From an uncultured Flavobacteriales bacterium (GTDB lineage: Bacteria; Bacteroidota; Bacteroidia; Flavobacteriales; Weeksellaceae): a stretch of 64,000 bases of DNA. Location of the stretch: contig CALJKL010000011.1 in NCBI GenBank assembly GCA_937973555.1, positions 62,001 through 126,000 on the forward strand, given 5' to 3'. Under the pieces are notes generated by a model. It did not search any database and was not told the origin of the DNA. It worked only from the letters and a program-made list of their open reading frames with translations. This document shows positions 17,136 through 26,112 of this stretch, in pieces. The position numbers were made by a program, and so were the translations under genes. The stretch's first letter is position 1. Every line of letters begins with the position of its first letter.

Positions 17136-17780
17136 TTATAAAAACCAAAATTTCCAAATCAACAACGCTGGTAAAATTTGGAGAGTGCAAATATACAAAA
17201 TTTTATAATACCATTCTTTTGGCAAAATTCTCTGATTATGAAATAGATAAATGGATAATTTTAGCAAAAAAGCAAATATTATCACAAAAACATAAAAAAT
17301 AAACATTTTATGTTTGTTGATTGACAAATAGTAGTGAATAATGGAAAGAGCCAGGATGACAAAAGAATATATTAAATAGTATTTTTGGGCAACGAATGAA
17401 TATTTTCCGAATTTTTTTAATTCCTGAATGCTTCCATAAAAAAGATAAATAATAATGTTTTTTACAATATAAAATAACAGTAGGGAGGTCAAAAGAAATC
17501 CAAATTTATTGAATTGAACTCCGAGTAAGGAAAAGTTTTCAGCAACGAATTTAGGCACTACAGGAATGTATTGAGAAAAGAGCACCGAAAAACTCAAAGA
17601 AAACAATATGGTTGTAAAAAACCAACTCAATACATTGTTATTGGTGTTTTCATAAGGCTGCATGATAAATTCTGCCAAAGAAATGTTTCGGTGAAGCGTT
17701 TTGAATAAAATAAGATAAGACATAATGATGCCTACTATACAATAGATTACCCAATCGTGCTGTTCTACAATTCTGATCAA
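17136..17780 (-). CDS. DUF4271 membrane protein
   Basis: 214 residues with about six hydrophobic helices and little else (WVIYCIVGIIMSYLILFK at the start, ILPALLIWKFW at the end). It matches the DUF4271 family found next to hemD in Flavobacteriia. Function unknown. A promoter (-7 box 17796-17803) is directly upstream, so it heads a two-gene unit with hemD. Confidence 0.75.
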   Translation of the reverse strand: MIRIVEQHDWVIYCIVGIIMSYLILFKTLHRNISLAEFIMQPYENTNNNVLSWFFTTILFSLSFSVLFSQYIPVVPKFVAENFSLLGVQFNKFGFLLTSLLLFYIVKNIIIYLFYGSIQELKKFGKYSFVAQKYYLIYSFVILALSIIHYYLSINKHKMFIFYVFVIIFAFLLKLSIYLFHNQRILPKEWYYKILYICTLQILPALLIWKFWFL

Positions 17781-17795
17781 TTCTTATAATTTTTG

Positions 17796-17829
17796 CAAAA
17801 ATAGCATTTTAAGAATTAGGGGAGAACAA
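17796..17829 (-). promoter_or_regulatory. Promoter for the DUF4271-hemD unit
   Basis: On the minus strand TTG (17827-17829), 23 bases, then TATTTTTG (17796-17803). The -7 box lies 15 bases before the start codon. Confidence 0.55.
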
Positions 17830-17845
17830 TTCTGCCATTAAAATT

Positions 17846-17877
17846 TTGAGGAAAAACTTTTAAAAAGATTATCTTTG
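17846..17877 (+). promoter_or_regulatory. Promoter for the glycosyltransferase-DUF4296 unit
   Basis: TTG (17846-17848), 21 bases, TATCTTTG (17870-17877), then 14 bases to the ATG at 17892. It fits the Bacteroidota consensus. Confidence 0.65.
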
Positions 17878-17891
17878 TGGATTGAAATGTT

Positions 17892-18605
17892 ATGAGAAAG
17901 TTAATCATTATACCCACCTACAACGAAAAAGAAAACATAGAAAACATCATTAATGCTGTTTTTGCAATGAAGCAGGATTTTAGTGTTTTGGTTGTAGACG
18001 ATTCTTCTCCTGATGGCACCGCAGATATTGTAAGAGAGCTCAGAAAAGAGCATTCCGATCTGCATCTTACCATCAGAAAGACCAAAGACGGTTTGGGAAA
18101 AGCATATATACATGGCTTCAAATGGGCACTGCAAAATGGATATGATTATATTTTTGAGATGGATGCAGATTTTTCTCACAATCCCAATGATTTGCCAAAG
18201 CTTTATGAAGCAGCATTGCAAGGTGATATGAGCGTGGGCTCTAGATATTGCAAAGGCGTAAATGTTGTAAACTGGCCTATGTCTAGAATTTTACTTTCTT
18301 ATTTTGCTTCTAAATATGTAAGGTTTATTTTAGGAATTCCAGTATTTGATACCACGGCAGGTTTTGTCTGTTTTTCTAAAAAAGTATTAGAAAGCATCAA
18401 CCTAGATGAAATAAAAATGACAGGCTATGGTTTTCAGGTAGAAATGAAATATAGAGCATTCAGAAAAGGATTCAAAATCGTAGAAGTGCCGATTATTTTT
18501 ACAGACAGAACCCAAGGTGAAAGCAAAATGAACGGTGGCATCATAAAAGAAGCCGTTTTTGGGGTGATAGACATGAAAATTAAATCCATTTTTGGAAAAT
18601 TATGA
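17892..18605 (+). CDS. Polyprenol-phosphate sugar (mannosyl) transferase, GT2
   Basis: 237 residues, family 2 glycosyltransferase of the dolichol/polyprenol-phosphate mannose synthase type. It transfers a sugar from a nucleotide donor to a lipid phosphate at the membrane. It shows the nucleotide-binding start (LIIIPTYNEKENI), VVDDSSPDGT, the metal-binding DAD at 91-93 and TAGFVCF. There are no C-terminal membrane helices, as in the soluble subclass. Its stop overlaps the next start (ATGA at 18602), so it is coupled to the DUF4296 lipoprotein gene. Sugar specificity cannot be read from the sequence. Confidence 0.88.
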   Translation: MRKLIIIPTYNEKENIENIINAVFAMKQDFSVLVVDDSSPDGTADIVRELRKEHSDLHLTIRKTKDGLGKAYIHGFKWALQNGYDYIFEMDADFSHNPNDLPKLYEAALQGDMSVGSRYCKGVNVVNWPMSRILLSYFASKYVRFILGIPVFDTTAGFVCFSKKVLESINLDEIKMTGYGFQVEMKYRAFRKGFKIVEVPIIFTDRTQGESKMNGGIIKEAVFGVIDMKIKSIFGKL

Positions 18606-18973
18606 AAAAACTGATACCTGTTTTTGTGGTGGTTTTTCTTTCTGCGTGTACCAAAATGGTAGACGCGCCAAAAAATCTTTTGTCTAAAGAAAAAATGTCC
18701 ATCATTATAGCAGATTTTGCCATTTATGATCAGGCTTTTGCTGTAAAACCAGATGTAAACATGGAGCTTTCAAGCAGATATGTACTGATAAAGAACCATA
18801 CAAACGCTAAAATATACCGAGACAGCTACTCCTATTATTTGTCTGATCCTAAAGACATGCAAGATATTTTGGAAGATGCCAAAAAAATTATTTTAAAAAA
18901 AGATCCAAAGCTGGAAGAGTACATGGAAAAGAAAAAGAAAGAAAATCCAGGTGTTCCGAACTTTGTGAAATAA
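18602..18973 (+). CDS. DUF4296 lipoprotein
   Basis: 123 residues: a lipoprotein signal (MKKLIPVFVVVFLSAC, lipobox SAC), then a helical domain (LLSKEKMSIIIADFAIYDQAF) and a Lys-rich tail. The pattern matches DUF4296, a family of Flavobacteriia lipoproteins usually next to this glycosyltransferase. Function unknown. It overlaps the glycosyltransferase gene by 4 bases. Confidence 0.8.
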   Translation: MKKLIPVFVVVFLSACTKMVDAPKNLLSKEKMSIIIADFAIYDQAFAVKPDVNMELSSRYVLIKNHTNAKIYRDSYSYYLSDPKDMQDILEDAKKIILKKDPKLEEYMEKKKKENPGVPNFVK

Positions 18974-19009
18974 TTTTTCAGAGAAATTTAGAAACTACTT
19001 TTATTAATA

Positions 19010-20143
19010 ATGCAGAAATTTTTTGAAGTTGAAAAAACGACTTCCGGGAAAGCCAGAGCCGGAAAAATAACCACAGACCATGGCGAAATACAAACGCCCA
19101 TTTTTATGCCTGTGGGCACGGTGGCTTCAGTAAAGACAGTACATCAGCATGAACTGAGGGAAGATATAAAGGCGCAAATTATTTTAGGAAATACCTATCA
19201 CCTGTATCTAAGGCCCGGAATGGAAATTATGCAGGCGGCGGGTGGGCTTCACCATTTTATGGGATGGGAAAAACCTATTCTTACGGATTCCGGAGGATAT
19301 CAGGTTTTTTCGCTTTCTTCTAGCAGAAAAATGACAGAAGAAGGGGTGAAATTTAAATCACATATTGATGGAAGCTATCATTTTATTTCTCCAGAAAAAT
19401 CTATGGAAATTCAGCGTCAGATAGGGGCAGATATTTTCATGGCTTTTGACGAATGTACACCATATCCTTGCGAATACAATCAGGCTAAATTGTCAATGGA
19501 GCTTACTCACCGTTGGCTAAAGCGCTGCATAGACTGGACGAAAGAAAATAAAGAAATCTATGGGCACAAACAGCATTTGTTTCCTATTGTTCAAGGATCT
19601 ACCTATTCTGATTTAAGAAAAATTTCTGCAGAAGTAATTTCTGAAGCAGGAGCCGTAGGAAATGCTATTGGAGGACTTTCTGTAGGGGAACCAGAGGAAG
19701 AAATGTATAGAATTACCAATGAAGTAACCGATATTCTTCCGAAAGAAAAACCACGTTACTTGATGGGAGTAGGCACGCCTTGGAATATTATAGAAAGCAT
19801 TGGCCTTGGGATAGATATGATGGATTGCGTAATGCCTACCCGAAATGCAAGAAACGCCATGCTCTTTACTTGGCAAGGTGTTATGAATATGAAAAACAAG
19901 AAATGGGAAAGAGATTTTTCTCCATTAGATGAATTCGGGACGAGCTATGTAGACCGAGATTACAGCAAAGCCTATGTTCGCCATTTATTTGTGGCAAAAG
20001 AATATTTGGCCAAGCAAATTGCTTCTATACATAATTTGGCATTTTACTTAGATTTGGTAAAAGTGGCAAGAGAACATATCTTAGCAGGAGATTTTTATGA
20101 GTGGAAAGAACAGATTATTCCTCAGTTAAAACAAAGGCTGTAA
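19010..20143 (+). CDS. tgt: tRNA-guanine transglycosylase
   Basis: 377 residues; exchanges guanine at tRNA position 34 for a queuine precursor. It has TPIFMPVGTVASVK, DSGGYQVFSL (general acid/base Asp), GGLSVGEP and the nucleophile region DCVMPTRNARNAMLF. The normal zinc site CxCxxC after PLD is absent: here the segment reads PLDEFGTSYVDRDYSKAY, with Phe, Thr and Asp where Cys is expected, although the later His (SIHNLAFY) is kept. The reading frame is otherwise intact, so this looks like a lineage variant rather than damage. The LptF/G-like permease gene follows 34 bases downstream. Confidence 0.95.
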   Translation: MQKFFEVEKTTSGKARAGKITTDHGEIQTPIFMPVGTVASVKTVHQHELREDIKAQIILGNTYHLYLRPGMEIMQAAGGLHHFMGWEKPILTDSGGYQVFSLSSSRKMTEEGVKFKSHIDGSYHFISPEKSMEIQRQIGADIFMAFDECTPYPCEYNQAKLSMELTHRWLKRCIDWTKENKEIYGHKQHLFPIVQGSTYSDLRKISAEVISEAGAVGNAIGGLSVGEPEEEMYRITNEVTDILPKEKPRYLMGVGTPWNIIESIGLGIDMMDCVMPTRNARNAMLFTWQGVMNMKNKKWERDFSPLDEFGTSYVDRDYSKAYVRHLFVAKEYLAKQIASIHNLAFYLDLVKVAREHILAGDFYEWKEQIIPQLKQRL

Positions 20144-20177
20144 ATTTGTAATTAAGAACCTTTATGGTTTCAGAAGA

Positions 20178-21275
20178 ATGAAAATATTAGATCAATACAT
20201 CATTAAAAAATATTTAGGGACACTGGGCTTTATGCTGGTGTTGCTCTCTATTATTATCGTGGTGATAGATGTGCAGAGTAAATCGCCAAGAATAGAAAGC
20301 AATGGCTTTACGGTAGGCTATTTCCTTATTAATTTCTATCCGTATTTAATGTTGTATTATCTTATTACCTTCTTCTCTATTTTGGTATTTATTTCTGTAA
20401 TTTATTTTACTTCAAGGATAGCCAATAATACGGAAATTGTAGCCTATATCAGCAGTGGAGCAAGTTTTCATAGGTTTGCAAAGCCTTATCTTATTTCGGC
20501 GCTCATCATTGCAGCGGCTATTTTAATGGTTAACCATTTTATTTTGCCTTGGTCTAACATCAAAAAAAATAAACTGGAAATCTATACCATGAATACTACC
20601 AACCGTGAAAAATTTACGGCCAATGCGCAGATTTCCGCACAGCTCAATCCTCAGGAATATGTTTTCATTAACAGCTATAATAGACAGACCAATAGAGGCT
20701 CGGGATATATTTATCAAAAATTTGACAAGAACAAAAAACTCCTTCATCAAATCAATGCCCTGGAAATTTATTGGGACGAAAAAGCAAAAAAATTTGTAAT
20801 CAGCAATTACCTGGAAAAAAGGATCGGGAAAAATGATGAAGAAATTTTAAACAATGGAGACACTAAAACACAAGATTTCAAGCACCCTCCAGAAGAGTTA
20901 TTCCCTAACGAATTGCTTGGGCAGAACAAAACCACTCCAGATCTTATTAAATTCATTGCTCGAGAAAAGGAAAAAGGAAACAGCAATATCAATAGTTATC
21001 TAAACGAATTGCATCAGCGTACTGCAATGCCTGTTTCTATTATTATCCTTACTTTTTTGGCGTTATCTTTATCTTCACAAAAGAAAAGAGGGGGGCTAGG
21101 GATGAATCTGGCACTTGGGATTTCTTTGGCTTTCATTTTCGTTTTTTCTTTTGAAGTCTTGAAAATTGTAGCTTCCGAAAACAATTCCATTCCTCCTTTT
21201 GTTGCCATGTGGTTGCCGAATATTGCCTTTGGGGCCTTGGCATATTACCTTTACATGAAAAGAGCTAATCAGTAA
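20178..21275 (+). CDS. LptF/LptG-family permease
   Basis: 365 residues, inner-membrane permease of the LptF/LptG family that with LptB extracts lipopolysaccharide from the inner membrane. It starts MKILDQYIIKKYLGTLGFML and has about three helices in the first 110 residues, a periplasmic beta-rich domain (about 125-265), and three helices at the C-terminus (after ELHQRTAMPVSIIIL). F or G cannot be distinguished. It follows tgt by 34 bases. Its last 7 bases overlap the convergent birA 3' end. Confidence 0.88.
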   Translation: MKILDQYIIKKYLGTLGFMLVLLSIIIVVIDVQSKSPRIESNGFTVGYFLINFYPYLMLYYLITFFSILVFISVIYFTSRIANNTEIVAYISSGASFHRFAKPYLISALIIAAAILMVNHFILPWSNIKKNKLEIYTMNTTNREKFTANAQISAQLNPQEYVFINSYNRQTNRGSGYIYQKFDKNKKLLHQINALEIYWDEKAKKFVISNYLEKRIGKNDEEILNNGDTKTQDFKHPPEELFPNELLGQNKTTPDLIKFIAREKEKGNSNINSYLNELHQRTAMPVSIIILTFLALSLSSQKKRGGLGMNLALGISLAFIFVFSFEVLKIVASENNSIPPFVAMWLPNIAFGALAYYLYMKRANQ

Positions 21276-21979
21276 AGCAGTTCTATCTCTTTGTGAAAGA
21301 ATTTTTTCAAACCATCCTTTTCCAATTCAATCCAGAGATTGCCGCTTTCATCAGCATATTGTATTATGCCATTTTGTCTTGAATGGTCTTTCTGGAAAAC
21401 AGATACTTCATTCCTTTTAAAGAGATGGACATTGTAAATCTCTAAAATGTTTTCAGGTAATTGATTCTGAATTAATTTTTCGAAAACATAAGTGTGAAGG
21501 CTTTCCGCAAAGGTTTTCAGGTCAAATTCCAGCCCTGTTTGGGTAATTATAGAACCTGCTTTGGGCAGATTTTTGAAATTTTCTTGAAGGATGTTGATCC
21601 CGATTCCGGCTATCAGATAATCTCCTTTTTTTTCGAAAAGCATGCCGCATATTTTTTTGTTTTTGAGAATTAAATCGTTTGGCCATTTAATTTTGACATT
21701 CGTTTTGGTCAAATTGGCAATAAAATCCCTGATTAAGATTGCGGTATAATAATTGAAGAGAATATTAGAGACAGAAATATTTTTGGTTTTAATAGCAAAA
21801 GAAAAGGCAAGATTCTCATTGGGAAAAATTTCCCAGGTGTTTCCATACTGCCCTCGTCCTTTTGTTTGGTTGTAGGTATATACCGCCAAAAAGCCTTCTG
21901 TAAAATGACGGGTATTGATAAAATCAATGATTTCATCTTGGGTTGAAGAACAGTTGTCGAAGTAAATTAGGCTATTCAT
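21269..21979 (-). CDS. birA: Biotin--[acetyl-CoA-carboxylase] ligase
   Basis: 236 residues; attaches biotin to the carboxylase carrier protein. There is no N-terminal DNA-binding domain, so it is the enzyme-only class. Motifs: SSTQDEI at the start, the biotin/ATP-binding TKGRGQYGNTWEIFPNENL, the catalytic-lysine segment KIKWPNDLILKNKKICGMLFE, and GIGINI. A short SH3-like tail follows. It is divergent from rsfS and converges on the LptF/G gene with a 7-base overlap. Confidence 0.92.
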   Translation of the reverse strand: MNSLIYFDNCSSTQDEIIDFINTRHFTEGFLAVYTYNQTKGRGQYGNTWEIFPNENLAFSFAIKTKNISVSNILFNYYTAILIRDFIANLTKTNVKIKWPNDLILKNKKICGMLFEKKGDYLIAGIGINILQENFKNLPKAGSIITQTGLEFDLKTFAESLHTYVFEKLIQNQLPENILEIYNVHLFKRNEVSVFQKDHSRQNGIIQYADESGNLWIELEKDGLKKFFHKEIELLY

Positions 21980-22029
21980 TTAACAAAACTTTAAGTAACA
22001 TTCATCACCAAAAACTAAAGAAAAAACAA

Positions 22030-22037
22030 TAAATTTG
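22030..22037 (+). promoter_or_regulatory. -7 box for rsfS
   Basis: TAAATTTG, 22 bases before the rsfS start. No clear -33 TTG at normal spacing. Confidence 0.5.
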
Positions 22038-22059
22038 CAGATTAACATAAAACTTTTGA

Positions 22060-22422
22060 ATGAGTAAAAATAAAGAAAAAGAAGCATTAATTGCTAAAAT
22101 TGTAGAGGCAATTCAAGATACAAAAGGAGAAGATATAAAAATTCTGGACCTTACCAAAATAGAAAACTCTGTAGCAGACTACTTTGTAATATGCAGTGGA
22201 AACTCTAATACACAGGTAGCTTCTATTGCAGGAAATGTGGAAAAAAAGGTAAGAAATGAACTCAAAGACAGACCTTGGCATGTAGAAGGAAGCGAAAACG
22301 CCATGTGGATTTTGGTAGACTATATTTCTGTAGTGGTTCACGTTTTCCAAAAACATATTAGAGAGTATTATGATATTGAAGAACTTTGGGGAGATGCCAA
22401 AGTAATTTCCGTAGAGAATTAA
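22060..22422 (+). CDS. rsfS: Ribosome silencing factor
   Basis: 120 residues; binds the large ribosomal subunit protein L14 and blocks subunit joining in poor growth. It shows the family pattern (IKILDLTKIENSVADYFVICSGNSNTQ split by short loops, KVRNELKDRPWHVEG, WILVDYISVVVHVF, REYYDIEELWGDA). Full length. Located between birA (divergent) and ftsH, 56 bases away, a standard Flavobacteriia order. Confidence 0.95.
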   Translation: MSKNKEKEALIAKIVEAIQDTKGEDIKILDLTKIENSVADYFVICSGNSNTQVASIAGNVEKKVRNELKDRPWHVEGSENAMWILVDYISVVVHVFQKHIREYYDIEELWGDAKVISVEN

Positions 22423-22478
22423 TAACCTATTAATCTGGTGAATTTCAAAACTCATCAGCCATTTTAATATATATAAAT

Positions 22479-24452
22479 ATGAAAGAAAAAAGTAATTTTA
22501 ATTGGTTCTATCTGGTGGTGTTTGTAATATTGGCCATCACCATTTATCCATTACTTAATATAAACCGCACTAAAACAATTGATGAAAACAGTTTCTTCAA
22601 TTTGCTGAAAGCGAATAAGGTTGAAAAAGTAATTGTTTATACCGATACGCCTAAAGCAGAGTTGTTCCTTACAAAGGAGGCAAAAGCTGCTTCTGTGGAT
22701 AAGACTAAAACAGACAACAACTTATTGCCAGCAGTAGAAGCAAAGGCTGATTATGATTATAATTATGGTGATTTGCAGTATTTCCAACAGAAATTAGACA
22801 ATCTGAAAAAAGAATACCCTTCTATAAATGTAAATGTAAGAAATGAACAGGCGGGTTCGCCGATGCAAGATTTATTAATCAATGCCCTAATTTGGTTTGG
22901 GATTTTTGGTCTTGTATATTATTTCCTTTTTAGAAAAATGGGAGCGGGCGGAGGACCTGGTGGACAGATATTCAGCATCGGGAAATCCAGAGCCAAACTT
23001 TTTGACGAAAATGACAAAGTGCAAGTTACCTTCAAAGATGTAGCAGGTTTAGAAGGAGCAAAAGAAGAAGTACAGGAAGTAGTAGATTTCCTTAAAAATT
23101 CTGAAAAATACACAAGACTTGGTGGTAAAATCCCGAAAGGAGTACTTTTGGTAGGCCCTCCAGGAACTGGTAAAACTTTATTGGCAAAAGCGGTAGCTGG
23201 TGAGGCAAAAGTGCCTTTCTTCTCGCTTTCAGGTTCAGATTTTGTGGAAATGTTTGTAGGGGTTGGTGCTTCCAGAGTAAGGGATTTATTTGCTCAAGCA
23301 AAAGCAAAATCACCGGCTATTATTTTCATCGACGAAATAGACGCAATAGGTAGAGCTAGAGGAAAAGGGGGCTTCCAAGGAGGAAATGATGAAAGAGAAA
23401 ACACGCTAAACCAATTGCTTACCGAGATGGATGGTTTTGGTACAGATACCAATGTAATAGTAATGGCGGCTACCAATAGGGCAGACATTTTGGATAAAGC
23501 CTTGATGAGAGCTGGCCGATTCGACCGTTCTATTTATGTAGACCTACCCGAGCTGCATGAAAGAAGAGAAATTTTTGACGTTCACTTGGGCAAAATTAAA
23601 TTGGCGGCAGATGTAGATAGAGACTTCTTGGCAAAACAGACTCCGGGATTTTCTGGTGCAGATATTGCTAATGTATGTAATGAAGCGGCTCTTATTGCAG
23701 CGAGAAATAACCATCAAGATGTAACCAAACAAGACTTTTTGGATGCTGTTGATAGAATTATTGGTGGTCTCGAAAAGAAAAATAAAGCGATTAAGCCATC
23801 TGAGAAAAAACGCGTAGCTTCCCACGAAGCAGGGCATGCTACTATATCTTGGTTGGTAGAGCATGCTTCGCCATTATTAAAAGTAACTATTGTGCCGAGG
23901 GGTAGAAGCTTGGGTGCAGCATGGTATTTACCGGAAGAAAGACAACTGACCACTACCGAGCAAATGCTAGACGAAATGTGTGCTACGCTTGGCGGTAGGG
24001 CGGCAGAAGAAGTTGTTTTTGGCAATATTTCTACCGGAGCACTTTCAGACTTGGAAAGAGTTACAAAACAGGCTCAGGCAATGGTTACCATTTATGGATT
24101 AAGCGAAAATATCGGTAATATTTCTTACTATGACAGTTCAGGTCAACAGGAATATAGTTTTGGAAAACCATATTCTGAAGAAACTGCAAAGAAAATAGAC
24201 ATAGAAATCAGTAATATTATTGAAAACCAATACAAAAGAGCGGTAAAAATTTTAACTGAAAACAGAGACAAATTGGATGCGCTTGCCAATAAATTGTTAG
24301 AAAAAGAGGTTATCTTCAGAGAAGATTTAGAAGAAGTTTTTGGGCAAAGAGCTTGGGATCCAGAACTTACAGAACAACCTGTAACTCAATCAGTATCTGA
24401 AAATCCTACAGAAAGTCTAGACGAAGAAAAGTCTCAAGAAGCCCATAATTAA
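22479..24452 (+). CDS. ftsH: ATP-dependent zinc metalloprotease FtsH
   Basis: 657 residues; a membrane-anchored AAA+ protease that degrades unneeded membrane and soluble proteins. Two membrane helices (about 9-26 and 133-151) enclose the periplasmic domain. Walker A GPPGTGKT is at 226-233, Walker B IIFIDEIDAIG at about 281-291, and the zinc site HEAGH at 449-453 with a downstream glutamate-rich helix. The tail is acidic and low complexity. It stands between rsfS and the LUD gene and has its own terminator. Confidence 0.97.
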   Translation: MKEKSNFNWFYLVVFVILAITIYPLLNINRTKTIDENSFFNLLKANKVEKVIVYTDTPKAELFLTKEAKAASVDKTKTDNNLLPAVEAKADYDYNYGDLQYFQQKLDNLKKEYPSINVNVRNEQAGSPMQDLLINALIWFGIFGLVYYFLFRKMGAGGGPGGQIFSIGKSRAKLFDENDKVQVTFKDVAGLEGAKEEVQEVVDFLKNSEKYTRLGGKIPKGVLLVGPPGTGKTLLAKAVAGEAKVPFFSLSGSDFVEMFVGVGASRVRDLFAQAKAKSPAIIFIDEIDAIGRARGKGGFQGGNDERENTLNQLLTEMDGFGTDTNVIVMAATNRADILDKALMRAGRFDRSIYVDLPELHERREIFDVHLGKIKLAADVDRDFLAKQTPGFSGADIANVCNEAALIAARNNHQDVTKQDFLDAVDRIIGGLEKKNKAIKPSEKKRVASHEAGHATISWLVEHASPLLKVTIVPRGRSLGAAWYLPEERQLTTTEQMLDEMCATLGGRAAEEVVFGNISTGALSDLERVTKQAQAMVTIYGLSENIGNISYYDSSGQQEYSFGKPYSEETAKKIDIEISNIIENQYKRAVKILTENRDKLDALANKLLEKEVIFREDLEEVFGQRAWDPELTEQPVTQSVSENPTESLDEEKSQEAHN

Positions 24453-24473
24453 AGGTTTAATTATTGTTTTTAG

Positions 24474-24518
24474 AAAAAGTTCCTGATATTAAATTAAAAA
24501 AATATAAGGAACTTTTTT
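24474..24518 (+). terminator. Intrinsic terminator after ftsH
   Basis: AAAAAGTTCCT and AGGAACTTTTT pair as an 11-bp stem over an A/T-rich loop of 22 bases, ending in a T-run. Confidence 0.7.
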
Positions 24519-24559
24519 ATTTATATGCCTCATAAGTGGTGGTTTTCTAAATAATTTTA

Positions 24560-24567
24560 TATTTTTG
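24560..24567 (+). promoter_or_regulatory. -7 box for the LUD-cdsA-psd unit
   Basis: TATTTTTG, 31 bases before the TTG start codon at 24599, directly downstream of the ftsH terminator. Confidence 0.5.
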
Positions 24568-24598
24568 TTGTTGGCAAAATTTTAAAAATCAAAAAAAG

Positions 24599-25180
24599 TT
24601 GAGTTTTTTAAAGAAAATTGTAGGTAAAATTCTTAATCAGGAGGAGCAAACTGAAGAGCCTAATGTTACTAGGCTAGCAGATCAGTTGAAAAATGCTGAC
24701 CTTGATTATAAATTTGCACAACTTTTTACGGCATCTGGGGGGTTCTTCAATTATTGTGGAGACGAGGCCGAAGCATTGCAAACACTCAACCAAATTGTAA
24801 AAATTGAAGGTATTAAAAATGTTTTCTGTTGTGATGAGGATTTACAGAACTTTCTAAATGTTACCAAAACCAACTTTACACAAACTTTAGATATTAACAA
24901 TGATGCTGCCTTTATTACCTGCGAATTCCTTATCGCATTTGATGGCAGAATTATGCTTTCTTATAATAATATTCTTCATTATCACTCCTCTAGATTGCCA
25001 GAAAAAATTATTATTATGGCCAATGTTTCTCAAATCGTAAGCAACCTTAGTGAAGCCATGATGAAAATTAAAAGAAGAGGAAACGTAAGAAACCTTACTT
25101 CAATTAGTGGCAGACAGTCAAAATTAGACGCTCCTACTCAAGATAATTCAAAACTTTTCTTACTTTTGCTGGAAGATTAA
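24599..25180 (+). CDS. LUD-domain (LutC/YkgG-like) protein
   Basis: 193 residues starting with TTG; no ATG is available near the front of the frame. It has the LUD pattern (AFITCEFLIAFDGRIMLS, then PEKIIIMANVSQIVSNLSEA). LUD proteins include LutC, part of lactate oxidation, but the stand-alone Flavobacteriia form between ftsH and cdsA has no proven role. Cytoplasmic. 32 bases before cdsA in the same direction. Confidence 0.75.
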   Translation: MSFLKKIVGKILNQEEQTEEPNVTRLADQLKNADLDYKFAQLFTASGGFFNYCGDEAEALQTLNQIVKIEGIKNVFCCDEDLQNFLNVTKTNFTQTLDINNDAAFITCEFLIAFDGRIMLSYNNILHYHSSRLPEKIIIMANVSQIVSNLSEAMMKIKRRGNVRNLTSISGRQSKLDAPTQDNSKLFLLLLED

Positions 25181-25212
25181 AACAATCTTACTTCAATTAA
25201 AATCAGCAAAAA

Positions 25213-26088
25213 TTGGATAAAAATCTCATTCAACGTATTGGTTCTGGAGCAATTTATGGATTGCTTATTTTTTTGTGTACCACAGAATATGGAGCCATAT
25301 TCATTAATAAAATCTCACCAGATCTAGTAAAACCACATCTGCTTTTTTACGGATTAATGACATTTTTTATGGCGGTAGGCACTTATGAATGTGTAAGAAT
25401 CATGAAGTTTAACAGCAGCCTTTACAAATGGTTGGTTTTGCCTTTGGTAGCATTGGTGTATTATAAAATGTTCACGGTTAGATATTTCAATTCTGGATTT
25501 TATTTCAACTTTAATTTGTCGGAAATTCTAGCACTTTCGCTTATTCTTATTATATGCATCACTCTTTTTAGGTTTCCTAATGAACTGTATTATGATGAGG
25601 GCAAACTTATATTTACGGTTATCTATACGGCTTTGCCTTTTGGCTTTGCGTTAGGCTTACCTATGTTTTTCTTGAATGATAATAATTTCACTTGGGAGGT
25701 ATTTCTGCTTTTTGTACTGATCTGGAGTAGTGATTCTTTCGCCTATTTTACCGGAAGACTTTTCGGAAAACATAAAATGGCACCCAAAATCTCTCCTAAA
25801 AAGACTTGGGAGGGTTTTGCCGGAGGAGTTTTCTTCACCTTGATTTTAGGGTATTTCATAGAGCAACAATTTCCGGAACTAAGGGGTAACTGGATTGTTG
25901 TAGGGCTTTTGGTTTCTGTCTTTGCTCCTTTGGGAGATCTGGTAGAAAGCCAACTGAAAAGAACTTTCGGGGTGAAGGATAGCGGGAATATTATACCCGG
26001 ACATGGTGGGGTACTAGATAGGCTAGATAGTTTCATAATAGCAGCACCTGTTGTATATTTGTATTTTATTTTAGAAAATATTTTCTAA
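25213..26088 (+). CDS. cdsA: Phosphatidate cytidylyltransferase
   Basis: 291 residues; makes CDP-diacylglycerol from phosphatidate and CTP, the entry to phospholipid synthesis. About seven to eight membrane helices. The C-terminal signature (SDSFAYFTGRLFGKHKMAPK, then SPKKTWEGFAGG; GDLVESQLKR; KDSGNIIPGHGGVLDRLDS) is complete with its Asp and Lys residues. It starts with TTG. The psd gene follows directly. Confidence 0.95.
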   Translation: MDKNLIQRIGSGAIYGLLIFLCTTEYGAIFINKISPDLVKPHLLFYGLMTFFMAVGTYECVRIMKFNSSLYKWLVLPLVALVYYKMFTVRYFNSGFYFNFNLSEILALSLILIICITLFRFPNELYYDEGKLIFTVIYTALPFGFALGLPMFFLNDNNFTWEVFLLFVLIWSSDSFAYFTGRLFGKHKMAPKISPKKTWEGFAGGVFFTLILGYFIEQQFPELRGNWIVVGLLVSVFAPLGDLVESQLKRTFGVKDSGNIIPGHGGVLDRLDSFIIAAPVVYLYFILENIF

Positions 26089-26112
26089 AACATTTTAATT
26101 GAAAATTTGAGC

